DNA of 46,126 nucleotides from Anaerolineae bacterium (GTDB lineage: Bacteria; Chloroflexota; Anaerolineae; Aggregatilineales; Phototrophicaceae). A program made the position numbers and the translations under genes. Of the stretch, positions 8,261 through 16,996 are shown in pieces. The notes beneath the pieces were generated by a model. That model did no database searches. It saw only the letters and a program-made list of their open reading frames with translations, and had not been told where the DNA came from. Where the stretch lies: positions 1 to 46,126 of the forward strand of contig JAJDXR010000027.1 of assembly GCA_022823165.1 (NCBI GenBank), given 5' to 3'. Positions within the stretch are counted from its first letter, which is position 1. Each line of letters starts with the position of its first letter.

Positions 8261-9319
8261 CTAGTCAGCCAGAAAAGCCTGCAAAGCCTGATTAAATTCG
8301 GCGGCTTTCTCGATGAAAGGACTGTGACCGCAATCCTCAATGACAACTTCCTCCACCGAGCCGCCGGCCGCGGCGTAGTTATCCAGCACCTGCTTGATCT
8401 GCGCGATCATCGGTTGGGGCGGGCAGACCTCATCGCCGGGCCAGCCGGGCACGACGCCCAGCTTGCCGAAGGTGGCCAGGTCAAACATCGACATATCGGC
8501 GATGACCTGGTCGCTGTCGCCGCGCAGCCACAGCAAGGGCGGCTTGGGCTCAATGGCGTAGAGCCGCGCCACATCGGGCTGATTGTTGGGCGCCATGCCG
8601 TTCAGCACGCCCCAGCGGCCGGGCGCGACGCCGGGCCAATTCTCTGACGCGACCGAATCGCCCGGGTAATCGCGCTCGCCAGTATGCGTTTGCAGCACCG
8701 ATGCCAGCAAGTCTTCTTCGCGCTCGGATGTAAAAGGCGGCTTCCAGTAGAAGCCATTCATAACCGCGCGCGGAGACATCTCTCCATCACCGCGCTCGCC
8801 ATCTTTCAGCATTTGGGTGTATTGCGGATTGGCGACGCCGCCGCCCGAGCCGGCCGCGTCCGGCGCGCAGAGCGTCCCTTGGGCGTCTTTGCTGCCGCCG
8901 AAGCCGAAGGGCGATACCGGCGCGACCAGCGCAGCGCTCAAGAGGCGTCCCGGCGCGTCCATCAGCAGATTCCACACCACCCCGCCGCCCATCGAATGGC
9001 CGACGATATGCGCCTGGTCGATACCCAGCGTATCCATCAGGGCGATCACATCATCGGACATATCGGCCAGGCCGCGCGAACCATCGACAGCCGCAGCCGG
9101 GTCGGCTTCGCCGAAGCCGCGCTGATCGAGCGCGATGCAATGGTAGCCCGCCGGCATGGCCAGCATGGTTTCTTCCCAGAAAGTGGCTGAGGTCAAGTTG
9201 CCGTGTACGAAGATGACCGGCGCGCCGCTAGCGGCGCCGGCAAACAGAACGCGAGTCTTCAGTCTTGCCGAAGTGATTGTCTCGGCATTGATGCCGGGAA
9301 GCGTTGGAATGATGGACAT
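8261..9319 (-). CDS. Alpha/beta-hydrolase fold enzyme
   Basis: This 352-residue hydrolase has the canonical fold signatures. The oxyanion segment is FVHGNLTSATFWEE, with the HG motif near residue 39. The nucleophile elbow is HIVGHSMGGGVVWN (Ser about residue 112), and the C-terminal DCGHSPFIEKAAEF provides the catalytic His, with an acid expected in the LLWLRGDSDQVIADMSMF region. No signal peptide is seen, so it is cytosolic. It is larger than the ~280-residue core because of an insert of about 80 residues with SPFGFGGSKDAQG and the Pro/Trp-rich LNGMAPNNQPDVARLYAIEP, which probably forms an enlarged lid. The substrate is unknown; ester, lactone and epoxide hydrolases all share this pattern. 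It lies 106 bases upstream of the ABC operon on the same strand. Confidence 0.9.
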   Translation of the reverse strand: MSIIPTLPGINAETITSARLKTRVLFAGAASGAPVIFVHGNLTSATFWEETMLAMPAGYHCIALDQRGFGEADPAAAVDGSRGLADMSDDVIALMDTLGIDQAHIVGHSMGGGVVWNLLMDAPGRLLSAALVAPVSPFGFGGSKDAQGTLCAPDAAGSGGGVANPQYTQMLKDGERGDGEMSPRAVMNGFYWKPPFTSEREEDLLASVLQTHTGERDYPGDSVASENWPGVAPGRWGVLNGMAPNNQPDVARLYAIEPKPPLLWLRGDSDQVIADMSMFDLATFGKLGVVPGWPGDEVCPPQPMIAQIKQVLDNYAAAGGSVEEVVIEDCGHSPFIEKAAEFNQALQAFLAD

Positions 9320-9453
9320 GGGAAAGTCTCCTTCCGCTGTTTGCGTTGAACATGCTGACTGTAACGCAGCAAGGCAAAGCGCGCCAACTTGCTCATAAGA
9401 CGAACTAGACTATTTCGTAGGAATCGGCCCAGGCGACGTGATGTACAGATTTC

Positions 9454-9642
9454 TTGCCACCGAGTACACCGAGTAGGATTGAGGGCACAGAGGCTTCAAT
9501 ATCGTGGCGATGCTCTCGCGATCATTGCCGCCAATTTTCTTATTGAATCAGTCGCCGCCGTAAAGATACTAAACTGCTTTACTCGGTGTCCTCTTTTTTA
9601 CTCAGTGTCGAAGGGCTGTGTCTACGCGCCCCTCGGTGGCAA
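9454..9642. mobile_element. MITE-like element with TTGCCACCGAG inverted ends
   Basis: The 360-base gap between the hydrolase and the sulfatase (9320-9679) contains no gene. It holds an exact 11-base inverted pair, TTGCCACCGAG at 9454-9464 and CTCGGTGGCAA at 9632-9642, bounding 189 bases. Inside are degenerate CACCGAGTA-type motifs near both ends. Next to the right end, 9612-9632 is identical (in reverse complement) to 40499-40519. These are the properties of a small non-autonomous element or its remnant. No target duplication was identified. Confidence 0.5.
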
Positions 9643-9679
9643 AAGTGTCTGTGATTCAACTGAAAAGATTCCACACCCA

Positions 9680-11158
9680 TCAAAACGGACCATATCTGTC
9701 CGTCTGCGCTGGACGGGCGCAGACGGTCGCGTCATAGCTGCGCCGCAGCAGATCCCATTTCACATCGGCATAATCCGGGTCCCCCGACAAGTCCTGATGT
9801 TCCCAGGCGTCGTTCTCCAGATCATATAACTCGCAGATTCCTTTCTGATGATATACGACGAGTTTCCAGCGCCGATCGCGATACATGGTGGCGTGGGTCT
9901 CGTCGGCCAGATTGGTGGCGGCATAATGCTCCGCGCGCGCAAATTCACGGTGCGGCGTATCGCGCTTGCCTCCGCGCAGCAGCGAGGCCGCCGACAGCCC
10001 TTGCAGGTAGAGCGGGACATCCATTCCCAACAGCTCATACAGCGTCGGCGCGATGTCGACCAGCTCGATCAGCTCGTCCGATACTTGCGGCTGAATGTGG
10101 CCGGGCCAGGAGATCAGCAGCGGGACGCGCGCCAGGCCCTCGTAGAAGCGGCAGCCCTTGAGAACCAGCCCGTGGTCGCCCAGCATCTCGCCGTGGTCGC
10201 TCATGAAGATGATGATAGTATTCTCGCGCTGCCCGGTCGCGTCGAGATAGTCGAGCAGGCGGCCGAATTCCGCGTCGAGGAATTCGATCATGGCGTAATA
10301 CGAGGCTTGCATCTGTTTGTGCTGGAACTCTTCGGGATGGCGGGCGCGGTTTTGAAAGTCGATGCCGGCGGCTTCCAGACGCCGCTGCTGCTCGAGGTCG
10401 CCATCTTCAAAGTGAGCGCCGGGCAGCGACTCGGGCTCGTAACGCCGATAGTATTCGTAAGGCGCGTCGAAGGGCGGGTGCGGGTCAAAGGGGTTGACGC
10501 TAAGGAACCAGGGCTTGTCCGGCTCGCGATTGCGCTTGATGAACTCAATCGCTTTCTCCGTACACCAATGCGTCTGATGCAAATGCGGAGGCACATTGTC
10601 GTTCTCCGGCGTCGGCTCGCGGAATCCGCCGAATGTGGGGTCCTCGTGCGAGTTGCGATAGTCGTCGGTAGAGGCGATGCCGCGTGGCTGCAGGACGCTA
10701 TTGTGGTCGACGCCCTGCGCCTTGATCCACTCGACATACTCGTTGCCGCGTTCGTTGCCGCCCTTGTGATCATGGCTGTATTGGAAGTAGTCGTAGCCGT
10801 CCTCGACGCGCTCTTCGCGCCGCAAGAAGGCGCTGGCCAGGTGCAGCTTGCCGATGAGTCCGCAGTCGTAACCGGCGTCATGCAGCGCTTTGGAAATCAG
10901 CCGGTCTTGATAGTGGCGCGGAAAGGTCTGGAAGCCATTGCCGTTGACGCCGACCGCGCTGGGGTACATGCCGGTTAAGAAACTGGCGCGGCTGGGCGTA
11001 CAAATCGGCGACTGGCAGTAGGCGCGGGTGAAAGCCGCTGACTGGCTGACCAGGCGATCAAGATTGGGCGTGTGAATATGGGAATTGCCCAGGGCGGCGA
11101 TGGTGTCGAAGCGCTGCTGATCACTGCAATACCAGAGGATGTTGGGGCTGTCGGACAT
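9680..11158 (-). CDS. Sulfatase (arylsulfatase/choline-sulfatase-like, formylglycine type)
   Basis: This 492-residue sulfatase hydrolyses sulfate esters. Numbering from the chosen start, C53-T-P-S-R57 in YCQSPICTPSRASFLTGMYP is the CxPSR motif whose Cys is converted to formylglycine, so a maturing enzyme must be encoded elsewhere. NILWYCSDQQRFDTI supplies the first metal-binding acids, IIIFMSDHGEMLGDHGLVLKG carries the D-H metal pair, and the protein keeps the full C-terminal subdomain. No signal peptide is evident, which suggests action on imported sulfated sugars or small sulfate esters in the cytosol. The ATG at 11158 is preceded by AGGAGG with a six-base gap; the alternative TTG start would overlap that site. 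The gene diverges from the LLM oxidoreductase gene. Confidence 0.93.
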   Translation of the reverse strand: MSDSPNILWYCSDQQRFDTIAALGNSHIHTPNLDRLVSQSAAFTRAYCQSPICTPSRASFLTGMYPSAVGVNGNGFQTFPRHYQDRLISKALHDAGYDCGLIGKLHLASAFLRREERVEDGYDYFQYSHDHKGGNERGNEYVEWIKAQGVDHNSVLQPRGIASTDDYRNSHEDPTFGGFREPTPENDNVPPHLHQTHWCTEKAIEFIKRNREPDKPWFLSVNPFDPHPPFDAPYEYYRRYEPESLPGAHFEDGDLEQQRRLEAAGIDFQNRARHPEEFQHKQMQASYYAMIEFLDAEFGRLLDYLDATGQRENTIIIFMSDHGEMLGDHGLVLKGCRFYEGLARVPLLISWPGHIQPQVSDELIELVDIAPTLYELLGMDVPLYLQGLSAASLLRGGKRDTPHREFARAEHYAATNLADETHATMYRDRRWKLVVYHQKGICELYDLENDAWEHQDLSGDPDYADVKWDLLRRSYDATVCARPAQTDRYGPF

Positions 11159-11294
11159 ATTGCGCCTCCTGTTCAATTTTGCCGAGTGTAGCGTTTTCGG
11201 TCGCCCTCCGCCGCCAATTTCTTAGCGGAATTTTGGCGCAAAAGGCAGTACAATAGGCGAACTTGCCGTCAATCATGAGGAGAAGGAGCGCGCT

Positions 11295-12212
11295 ATGGTG
11301 GATTTCGGCTTAGGCCTGCTGCATGGGCCGCCTGCGGGACAAAACCAACGTTTCATCACGGAACTGGCAGAGACGCTGGACCAACTGAAGGGCTACTTTA
11401 GCAGCATTTGGATGACCGACCACTTCTTCTGGGATGGCGCGCCGACTTATGAAGCCTGGACGGTGATGAGCTACCTGGCCGCGCGCTTCCCCGATTTCGA
11501 GGTGGGGCCGATGGTCCTGGGGCAGAGCTACCGCAACCCGGCCACGCTGGCGCTGATGGCGGCGACCCTGCAGGCGCTGTCCGGCGGCAAGTTCATCATG
11601 GGCATCGGCGCTGGCTGGAAGGAAGACGAGTACCGCGCTTTTAACTACCCCTACCCTTCCCCCAGCATTCGCGTACAGCAGCTGGAAGAGACACTGATCA
11701 TCCTCAAGAAGATGTGGGAGGAACCGGGCCAGGTCAGCTATCAGGGCCGGCACTACGCCATAAAAGACGCCTGGTGCGAGCCCAAGCCGGCGCCGAAGAT
11801 CCCTATCCTGGTCGGGGGCGGCGGTTACACCACCATGAAACACGCAGCCAAGTATGCCGACATCTGGAATCTGCCGGACAAACCGCTGGCTCCCTACGTC
11901 GAGCGTCTGAACATTCTGCGGCGTCATTGCGAAGACATCGGGCGCGATCCGGCGTCGCTGCGCTGCAGTTGGTTCGGCCGCGTTTCATTGGGCCGCACAG
12001 AAGCCGAGGCCGAGGCGCGCGGTTTGTCGCGGGACGACAAATGGACGAGCGAGAACGCCTTTGTCGGCACGCCGCAACATGTGGCCGAACAGATGAATGG
12101 CTTCGTCGAGGTCGGCTGCGATTACTTCATGGTGGATATCATCGGCTCGCCTGATGAAGAAGTCATCGGTATGTTTACGCAGGAACTGATTCCCGCATTA
12201 AATGGAGCATAG
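11295..12212 (+). CDS. LLM-class flavin-dependent oxidoreductase (luciferase-like, possibly F420-dependent)
   Basis: This 305-residue TIM-barrel oxidoreductase belongs to the bacterial-luciferase superfamily. Recognisable parts are the N-terminal MVDFGLGLLHGPPAGQ, IWMTDHFFW (first strand-helix region), GGKFIMGIGAGWKEDEYRAF (the GxGAGWxxxEY signature) and PKIPILVGGGGYTTMKHAAKYADIWN (flavin-phosphate-binding GGGG). The signature is typical of F420- or FMN-using members in Actinobacteria and Chloroflexota. The substrate is unknown. A strong ribosome-binding site (GAGGAGAAGGAG) precedes the ATG at 11295. The stop almost touches the next gene's start, so it forms a two-gene operon with the MBL hydrolase. 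Confidence 0.9.
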   Translation: MVDFGLGLLHGPPAGQNQRFITELAETLDQLKGYFSSIWMTDHFFWDGAPTYEAWTVMSYLAARFPDFEVGPMVLGQSYRNPATLALMAATLQALSGGKFIMGIGAGWKEDEYRAFNYPYPSPSIRVQQLEETLIILKKMWEEPGQVSYQGRHYAIKDAWCEPKPAPKIPILVGGGGYTTMKHAAKYADIWNLPDKPLAPYVERLNILRRHCEDIGRDPASLRCSWFGRVSLGRTEAEAEARGLSRDDKWTSENAFVGTPQHVAEQMNGFVEVGCDYFMVDIIGSPDEEVIGMFTQELIPALNGA

Positions 12213-12216
12213 TCTC

Positions 12217-12894
12217 ATGAAAATCAAGTGGTATGGACACGCGGCATTTCTCGTTACCGCCGGCGATGGCACGACGGTAATCACTGATCCCTATACGCCA
12301 GAGACTTCCGGTTACCAGCCGATACCCGATCATCCGGATATTGTGGTCACCTCGTCGCTGAACGACAGCTTTCACGACCGCTCGGACCTAATCGGCGGCG
12401 ATCCCGAACGCCTCAATCTGCTGGATGTGGCGCGGGACAGCGGCGAATTGACCTGCAAGGGCGTGACTTTCAAAGCCATCGAGTCGTCGGAGATGTACGC
12501 GCATCCCGAGCATGAGCCGGACAAATGCGCCATGTACCGCTGGGAGATGGATGGCATCAGCATCGGACATATGGGCGATGTCGGCAATCCCTTCACGCCG
12601 GAAGAATACGAGTTCTTCCGCGACCTTGATGTCTTCCTGGTGCTGGCCGGCGATGTGCCCACCATTGACCTGGGCGATCTCAAGCAGGTGATCAACCGCG
12701 TCAAACCGAAGCTGGTCATCCCCATGCACTTCCGTACGCTGCGCTACAAACCGCGCAATATGCAGTGGATCACGGCTTTTCTGAGCCACTTCGACGACGC
12801 CGTTGTCGATTTCCAGTCGGATTGGGAGGTGAAGCTGAGCCGGGAAGATCTGCCGGATACAACACGGGTGCTGGTGTTGACGCATGCGCTGTAA
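12217..12894 (+). CDS. MBL-fold metallo-hydrolase (UlaG-like)
   Basis: This 225-residue metallo-beta-lactamase-fold protein is of the UlaG/YycJ-like short type. It begins MKIKWYGHAAFLVTAGDGTT, with the typical YGHAAF start, followed by VITDPYTPETSGY. The metal-binding region is atypical: instead of HxHxDH it has SSLNDSFHDR, followed by later ligand candidates SIGHMGDVG and LVIPMHFRTLRY. Many members of this subgroup use the GHMGD and PMH positions. I chose the ATG at 12217, which lies four bases after the previous stop and has GGAG upstream, rather than the in-frame ATG at 12202 that would overlap the LLM gene. The substrate is unknown. Confidence 0.85.
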   Translation: MKIKWYGHAAFLVTAGDGTTVITDPYTPETSGYQPIPDHPDIVVTSSLNDSFHDRSDLIGGDPERLNLLDVARDSGELTCKGVTFKAIESSEMYAHPEHEPDKCAMYRWEMDGISIGHMGDVGNPFTPEEYEFFRDLDVFLVLAGDVPTIDLGDLKQVINRVKPKLVIPMHFRTLRYKPRNMQWITAFLSHFDDAVVDFQSDWEVKLSREDLPDTTRVLVLTHAL

Positions 12895-12905
12895 GCGCGA
12901 GCGCG

Positions 12906-12934
12906 CTGACATTCCGTCGCAACTATGTTATCAT
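12906..12934 (+). promoter_or_regulatory. Sigma-70-type promoter for the small coiled-coil gene
   Basis: CTGACA (12906-12911) and TATCAT (12929-12934) are separated by exactly 17 bases, and each differs from the consensus hexamer at one position. The predicted transcript would start about 20 bases before the ATG at 12962. This implies the small gene is transcribed on its own rather than with the MBL gene, although the -35 box lies directly after the MBL stop. Confidence 0.5.
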
Positions 12935-12961
12935 TTCAGATGAGTATGCATTGAAGTCGTC

Positions 12962-13288
12962 ATGAACCCGGACTTGATCCAACCGATTATCACCATCGCC
13001 AGCGTATTCGGCGCTTTCCTCTGGCTGCGCAACAACATCAAGAATCTGCGTAATGAGACGCGTGAAGAGATGCGGCAAATACATACCGACATGCAGCAGT
13101 TGCGCACCGACATGCGGGATGATATGCAGCAGCTTCGCGCCGATGTTCAGAGTGACTTGAGACGTGTGGAAACGAAGGTCGATGGTCTGGATAGTCGTCT
13201 GCGCGCCGTCGAATCTGAACAGTCGCGGGTGGCTGGTCTACTTGAAGGCTTGGGACTCGCCGGCGTCCTGCCTGGCGATGAGCGCTAG
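12962..13288 (+). CDS. Small membrane-anchored coiled-coil protein
   Basis: This 108-residue protein has an N-terminal hydrophobic segment (LIQPIITIASVFGAFLWL, about residues 5-22), followed by a charged helix with seven-residue periodicity from about residue 25 to 90. Within it, near-repeats are visible (MRQIHTDMQQLRTDMR, then MQQLRADVQSDLRR, then VDGLDSRLRAVESEQ). The C-terminal LLEGLGLAGVLPGDER is not coiled. It probably sits in the inner membrane with the coiled coil in the cytoplasm, and resembles the many small DUF1640-like or tail-fibre-like helical proteins. No enzyme signature is present and the function is unknown. It is convergent with xylB. Confidence 0.75.
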   Translation: MNPDLIQPIITIASVFGAFLWLRNNIKNLRNETREEMRQIHTDMQQLRTDMRDDMQQLRADVQSDLRRVETKVDGLDSRLRAVESEQSRVAGLLEGLGLAGVLPGDER

Positions 13289-13341
13289 TTTGGTTTAATC
13301 CGTTTGCCGTCCGCGCGCGGCGGTGGCTGTCTTATGCGTAT

Positions 13342-14826
13342 TCACAGCCGCGTAAAGGTTTCCTTCAGCGCCGGATACAGCGACTGATAGACCCGGTAGC
13401 GCTCGGCGTAGATCTCGGCGTCCGCGCTAACCGGCACTTTGTCGCCCGTTTGAATCATGGCTTTGCAGGCGCTGGCAACATCGCGGTAAAGGCCCGCTGA
13501 CACCGACGCCAGAATGGCTGCCCCGAAGGCGCCGCCCTCGGTGGTATTGATATTGACCAGCGGCGCAGCCAGCACATCGGCGATTATCTGCTGCCAGACT
13601 GGGCTTTTGGCGCCGCCCCCGCTTATGCGCACCTCGTATCTGTCCGGCAAACCCGCTTGAGCGATCAGCGTGAAAGAGTCTTTCAAGCCGAAGGCCACGC
13701 CTTCCAGCACAGCGCGGGTCATGTGCCCGCGGCTGTGACGGCTGGTAATGCCAATGAATGCGCCCCGCGCCAAGGGATCGGGATGGGGACTGCGCTCGCC
13801 GGTTAGATAGGGCAAGAAAAATAAGCCGTCGCTGCCGGCCGGCGCATGTGCCGCTTCCGCCAGCAGCTCGTCGAAGTCGACATCCGGCGCAAAGGTGTCT
13901 TTGTACCATTGCAAACTGCCGGCCGCGCTGAGCATGACGCCCATAAAATGCCAGGTGCCGGGCAGGGCGTGGCAGAAGGCGTGCAGCCGACCCTCGGCTT
14001 CATAGGCGTAGCGGCTCAAGGGCGCGAAGACGACGCCGGAGGTACCGACTGTGACGCCTATTTTGTCCGGCGACACGCAGCCCATGCCGACCGCGCCCGC
14101 CGCCTGATCGCCGCCGCCGCCGACGATGGGTGTGCCATTCTCCAGCCCGGTCAGATCAGCCGTTTCGCCGCTTACGCTTGCTGTGAAATCCGTGCCTTCG
14201 TGGACCGGCGGCAGCCACGCGCGCGGGATATCGAGAGCCGCCAGCATCTCGTCCGACCAGGCGCGCTCAGCCACATTAAGCAGCGAGGTGCCGGAGGCGC
14301 CAGCCAGGTCGGTGGCGTAGTCGGTACTGAGCATGAAGCGAATGTAATCTTTGGGCAGCAGGATCTGATCGATCTTGGTGTAGATCTCCGGCTCGTTTTC
14401 GCGCACCCAGAGGAGTTTGGGCGCGGTGAAGCCGGTCACAGCCGGGTTGCCGGTCAACTCGATCAGCCGGCGCGCGCCGACCCGGGCGGTCATATCGTCG
14501 CACTGCGCTTGCGTACGCTGATCGTTCCACAATATCGCCGGCCGCAGCACATCGCCATACGCGTCCAGCAGCACCAGGCCGTGCATCTGCCCGGTCAAGC
14601 CGATGGCGTCAATTTCGTGGCCTTCAAGTCCCGAATCCGCCAAGACCTGACGGATGCTGGCGCTGATGCCGTCCCACCAGTCAGCCGGGTTCTGCTCGCT
14701 CCAGAGCGGCTGAGGCTGGCTGATAGGCTGCGGACTGTTGGCCGCGGCGATGACCCCGCCCTTCTCGTCGACGATCAGCGCTTTGGCGCCGGTGGTGCTG
14801 ATGTCAAGTCCCATCAGATTGGGCAT
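13342..14826 (-). CDS. xylB: Xylulokinase
   Basis: This 494-residue FGGY-family kinase phosphorylates D-xylulose to D-xylulose 5-phosphate with ATP. MGLDISTTGAKALIVDEKGG is the N-terminal phosphate-1 motif. LTGQMHGLVLLDAYGDVLRP (near residue 80) is the segment that marks xylulokinases within the family. The catalytic Asp is expected in PIVGGGGDQAAGAVG, and VTVGTSGVVFAPL and ISGGGAKSPVWQQIIADVL are the ATP-binding motifs of the second domain. The length is normal for XylB. It lies downstream of xylA on the same strand with a 96-base gap that carries a degenerate palindromic repeat, so both are probably transcribed from the xylA promoter. Confidence 0.95.
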   Translation of the reverse strand: MPNLMGLDISTTGAKALIVDEKGGVIAAANSPQPISQPQPLWSEQNPADWWDGISASIRQVLADSGLEGHEIDAIGLTGQMHGLVLLDAYGDVLRPAILWNDQRTQAQCDDMTARVGARRLIELTGNPAVTGFTAPKLLWVRENEPEIYTKIDQILLPKDYIRFMLSTDYATDLAGASGTSLLNVAERAWSDEMLAALDIPRAWLPPVHEGTDFTASVSGETADLTGLENGTPIVGGGGDQAAGAVGMGCVSPDKIGVTVGTSGVVFAPLSRYAYEAEGRLHAFCHALPGTWHFMGVMLSAAGSLQWYKDTFAPDVDFDELLAEAAHAPAGSDGLFFLPYLTGERSPHPDPLARGAFIGITSRHSRGHMTRAVLEGVAFGLKDSFTLIAQAGLPDRYEVRISGGGAKSPVWQQIIADVLAAPLVNINTTEGGAFGAAILASVSAGLYRDVASACKAMIQTGDKVPVSADAEIYAERYRVYQSLYPALKETFTRL

Positions 14827-14866
14827 CGAGTGTCCCTTTCAATCGAACTGCTGCGGGGTTTGAGGC

Positions 14867-14890
14867 GGGCCACCCAAGGGTCACCCCTAC
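14867..14890 (+). repeat. REP-like palindrome, degenerate copy between xylA and xylB
   Basis: Arms GGGCCACCC and GGGTCACCC with an AA loop and the CTAC tail. The arms are imperfectly paired (two mismatches), so this is a decayed copy. Its position between two co-transcribed genes matches the placement in the ABC operons. Confidence 0.65.
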
Positions 14891-14922
14891 ATAATACCTT
14901 AGTCCGGGCTGGCCGAGCGACG

Positions 14923-16089
14923 CTAGCGTACCCCCAGCAGAATGTCGAATGTCAACTGATCCAGCCGTTCGTAGGGCAGATTGCGCGCGCCCAGGCTCAC
15001 GCGGTCGAATTCGGTCGCCTTCAGCCGGTCGGCCGCGGCGCTGCTGTAACCCTCGGCCAGATAGCTGGTGCTGCCGTCATCGGCGTTGATCTCGGCCAGC
15101 AGCGCCTGAATCTCGGCGTCGGCGTTGAACTGCGCCGCCTTCTCTTTGAAGACCAGGTAAGAGCGCATGCAGCCGCGGGCGAATTCCTTGACATCTTCGT
15201 AGCCCGAGCTGCGGTAGGCGTGGGCGTCAAAGTGGCGGCTGCCGTCATAGCCGACATCTTCCAGGAAGCGCACCAGGTGAAAGTTCTGCTTGATCATCAT
15301 GCTGCCGAAGCGGAAGTCTTGATCGTAGCGGCCAAACATCTGGTCGTTGAGGTCGATGTGGAAGAGCTTGCCCGCTTCCCAAGCCTGCGCCACCGCGTGC
15401 AGGAAGTTCAAGCCTGCCATGTGCTCGTGCGCCACTTCCGGGTTGACGCCGACCATATCGGAATCCTCCAGCGTGGCGATGAAACCCAGCATAGCGCCAA
15501 CAGTGGGGAAGTAGATATCGCTGCGCGGCTCATTGGGTTTGGGCTCCAGCGCGAAGCGATAACCGTAATCATTGTCTTTGGAGTACTCGCAGAGGAAGTT
15601 GATGGCTTCGCGCATGCGCTTGACGCCATCGGCCGGGTTCTTGGCGCTGTCGCTCTCGGCGCCTTCGCGCCCGCCCCAGAATACATAGACCTCCGCGCCC
15701 AGCTCCGCGCCCAGGTCCATTGAGCGCATGGTCTTCTGCAGGGCATAGGCGCGCACGGCCGGATCGTTGCTGGTGAAGGCGCCGTCTTTGAAAGCGGGAT
15801 CGGTGAAGAGATTGGTGGTCGCCATCGGGCAGACGATGCCGGTTTCGTCCATAGCGCGCTTGAAATCGGCAACGATCTGGTCGCGCTCGGCGGCGCTGGC
15901 GTCGATGGGGACGAGGTCGTTGTCATGCAGGTTGACTCCCCAGGCGCCGACCTCGGCCAGCATGCTCACGATCTCGACCGGCGAGATGGGGTCGCGGGTG
16001 GGTTCGCCGAAGGGGTCGCGGCCGATGTTGCCGACCGTCCATAAACCGAAGGTGAATTTGTGTTCCGGTTGGGGGATGAAGTCCACCAT
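14923..16089 (-). CDS. xylA: Xylose isomerase (actinobacterial-type, short class)
   Basis: This 388-residue enzyme converts D-xylose to D-xylulose (and glucose to fructose) using two divalent metals in a TIM barrel. Visible active-site regions are [12 protein letters not shown] (catalytic His), the FWGGREG segment, [20 protein letters not shown] (metal Glu and Lys), [17 protein letters not shown] (Glu and His) and [20 protein letters not shown] (Asp cluster). The N-terminal [17 protein letters not shown] and the ~388-residue length are typical of the Streptomyces/Thermus type rather than the ~440-residue enterobacterial type. GAGGACAAT precedes the ATG at 16089. It is the first gene of xylA-xylB and has a good promoter upstream. 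Confidence 0.96.
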   Translation of the reverse strand: MVDFIPQPEHKFTFGLWTVGNIGRDPFGEPTRDPISPVEIVSMLAEVGAWGVNLHDNDLVPIDASAAERDQIVADFKRAMDETGIVCPMATTNLFTDPAFKDGAFTSNDPAVRAYALQKTMRSMDLGAELGAEVYVFWGGREGAESDSAKNPADGVKRMREAINFLCEYSKDNDYGYRFALEPKPNEPRSDIYFPTVGAMLGFIATLEDSDMVGVNPEVAHEHMAGLNFLHAVAQAWEAGKLFHIDLNDQMFGRYDQDFRFGSMMIKQNFHLVRFLEDVGYDGSRHFDAHAYRSSGYEDVKEFARGCMRSYLVFKEKAAQFNADAEIQALLAEINADDGSTSYLAEGYSSAAADRLKATEFDRVSLGARNLPYERLDQLTFDILLGVR

Positions 16090-16130
16090 ATTGTCCTCTT
16101 TTATCCTTCGCTCAAGTCAAGTTAGGCGGA

Positions 16131-16160
16131 ATTGTAACAAAAAGGCTTATCGCTTGTCAG
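16131..16160 (-). promoter_or_regulatory. Sigma-70-type promoter of xylAB
   Basis: On the minus strand, CTGACA (16155-16160) and TACAAT (16131-16136) are 18 bases apart, each one base from the consensus hexamers. The predicted start lies roughly 35 bases upstream of the xylA ATG. The region is shared with the divergent lut operon, whose own promoter (possible -10 TACACT at 16173-16178) is less clear. Confidence 0.5.
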
Positions 16161-16216
16161 GCGGGTTTTCGGTACACTACTCTCAATTCCAGCCAAGGCT
16201 ATCGAAAGCGACCCGT

Positions 16217-16996
16217 ATGGCATTACCCGCGCGCGAATCGCCCATCGGCAAAAGCGTCTCTCTCTTCGTCACCTGCATCGTCGACATGATCTATCCGGGC
16301 ACGGGCCTGTCGGTGGTCGACATCCTGGAGCATGTCGGCGTGCGAGTCGACTTCCCGCCGGCACAGACTTGCTGCGGGCAGCCAGCTTTCAACTCCGGTT
16401 ACCGCGATGAAGCGCGCGCAGTCGCGAAGCATTTCTTCAAAGCCTTCCGCGAGGCCGAGGTCATCGTCTGTCCCTCCGGCTCTTGCGCCACCATGCTGCG
16501 GCACGTATATCCCAGCTTGTTCGCGCCGGACGACGGCGAGCTCTACCACCAGGCGCAGCGCATCGCCGCGATCACCTGGGAGTTCAGCGAGTTCCTGGTC
16601 GATGGGCTGGGCATCGTTGACCTCGACCTGAGTTTGCCCGCCGCCGAGTCCTTCGCCTTCCACGACGCCTGCCACGGCTTGCGCGGCTTGGGCTTGGGCG
16701 GCGCCTCGCGCGAGCTGCTGAGGCATCTGGGCAAAGCCCAACTGACGGAGTTAAACGAATGCGAAGTCTGCTGCGGCTTCGGCGGTTTGTTCAGCCTAAA
16801 AATGCCCGAGCTCAGCAACGCCATGTTGCGGAACAAAGTCAATAACATCAACGAATCGGCGGCGGACACCATCGTCACCGGCGATGTCAGCTGCCTGACG
16901 CAGATGAACGGCGGCCTGTCGCGGCGCAAGTCGGGCAAACGCGTCCTGCATCTGGCTGATGTGCTGGCCAAGGCGCTGCAAAAGGAGCGCGCATGA
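16217..16996 (+). CDS. lutA: L-lactate utilisation protein LutA (CCG-domain Fe-S subunit)
   Basis: This 259-residue subunit belongs to the LutABC L-lactate dehydrogenase complex, which oxidises L-lactate to pyruvate. It contains the two cysteine-rich CCG repeats: QTCCGQPAFNSGYRDEAR near residue 52 with VCPSGSCATMLRHVYP, and later FHDACHGLRGLGLGG with CEVCCGFGGLFSLKMPE. These bind an Fe-S cluster in the heterodisulfide-reductase-like domain. The reading frame is open far upstream, but the family start corresponds to the ATG at 16217 (MALPARESPIGKSVSLF). The stop overlaps the lutB ATG by four bases. It is the first gene of lutABC and divergent from xylA. Confidence 0.93.
   Translation: MALPARESPIGKSVSLFVTCIVDMIYPGTGLSVVDILEHVGVRVDFPPAQTCCGQPAFNSGYRDEARAVAKHFFKAFREAEVIVCPSGSCATMLRHVYPSLFAPDDGELYHQAQRIAAITWEFSEFLVDGLGIVDLDLSLPAAESFAFHDACHGLRGLGLGGASRELLRHLGKAQLTELNECEVCCGFGGLFSLKMPELSNAMLRNKVNNINESAADTIVTGDVSCLTQMNGGLSRRKSGKRVLHLADVLAKALQKERA

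Noticed and set aside
9848..10978. Open frame (376 residues) antisense to the sulfatase
   Set aside because: It overlaps a complete sulfatase gene with its CxPSR motif; the frame itself has no recognisable pattern.
13846..15723. Open frame (625 residues) antisense to xylB and xylA
   Set aside because: Low-complexity Ala/Arg/Gly-rich composition without motifs; both opposite-strand genes are unambiguous.
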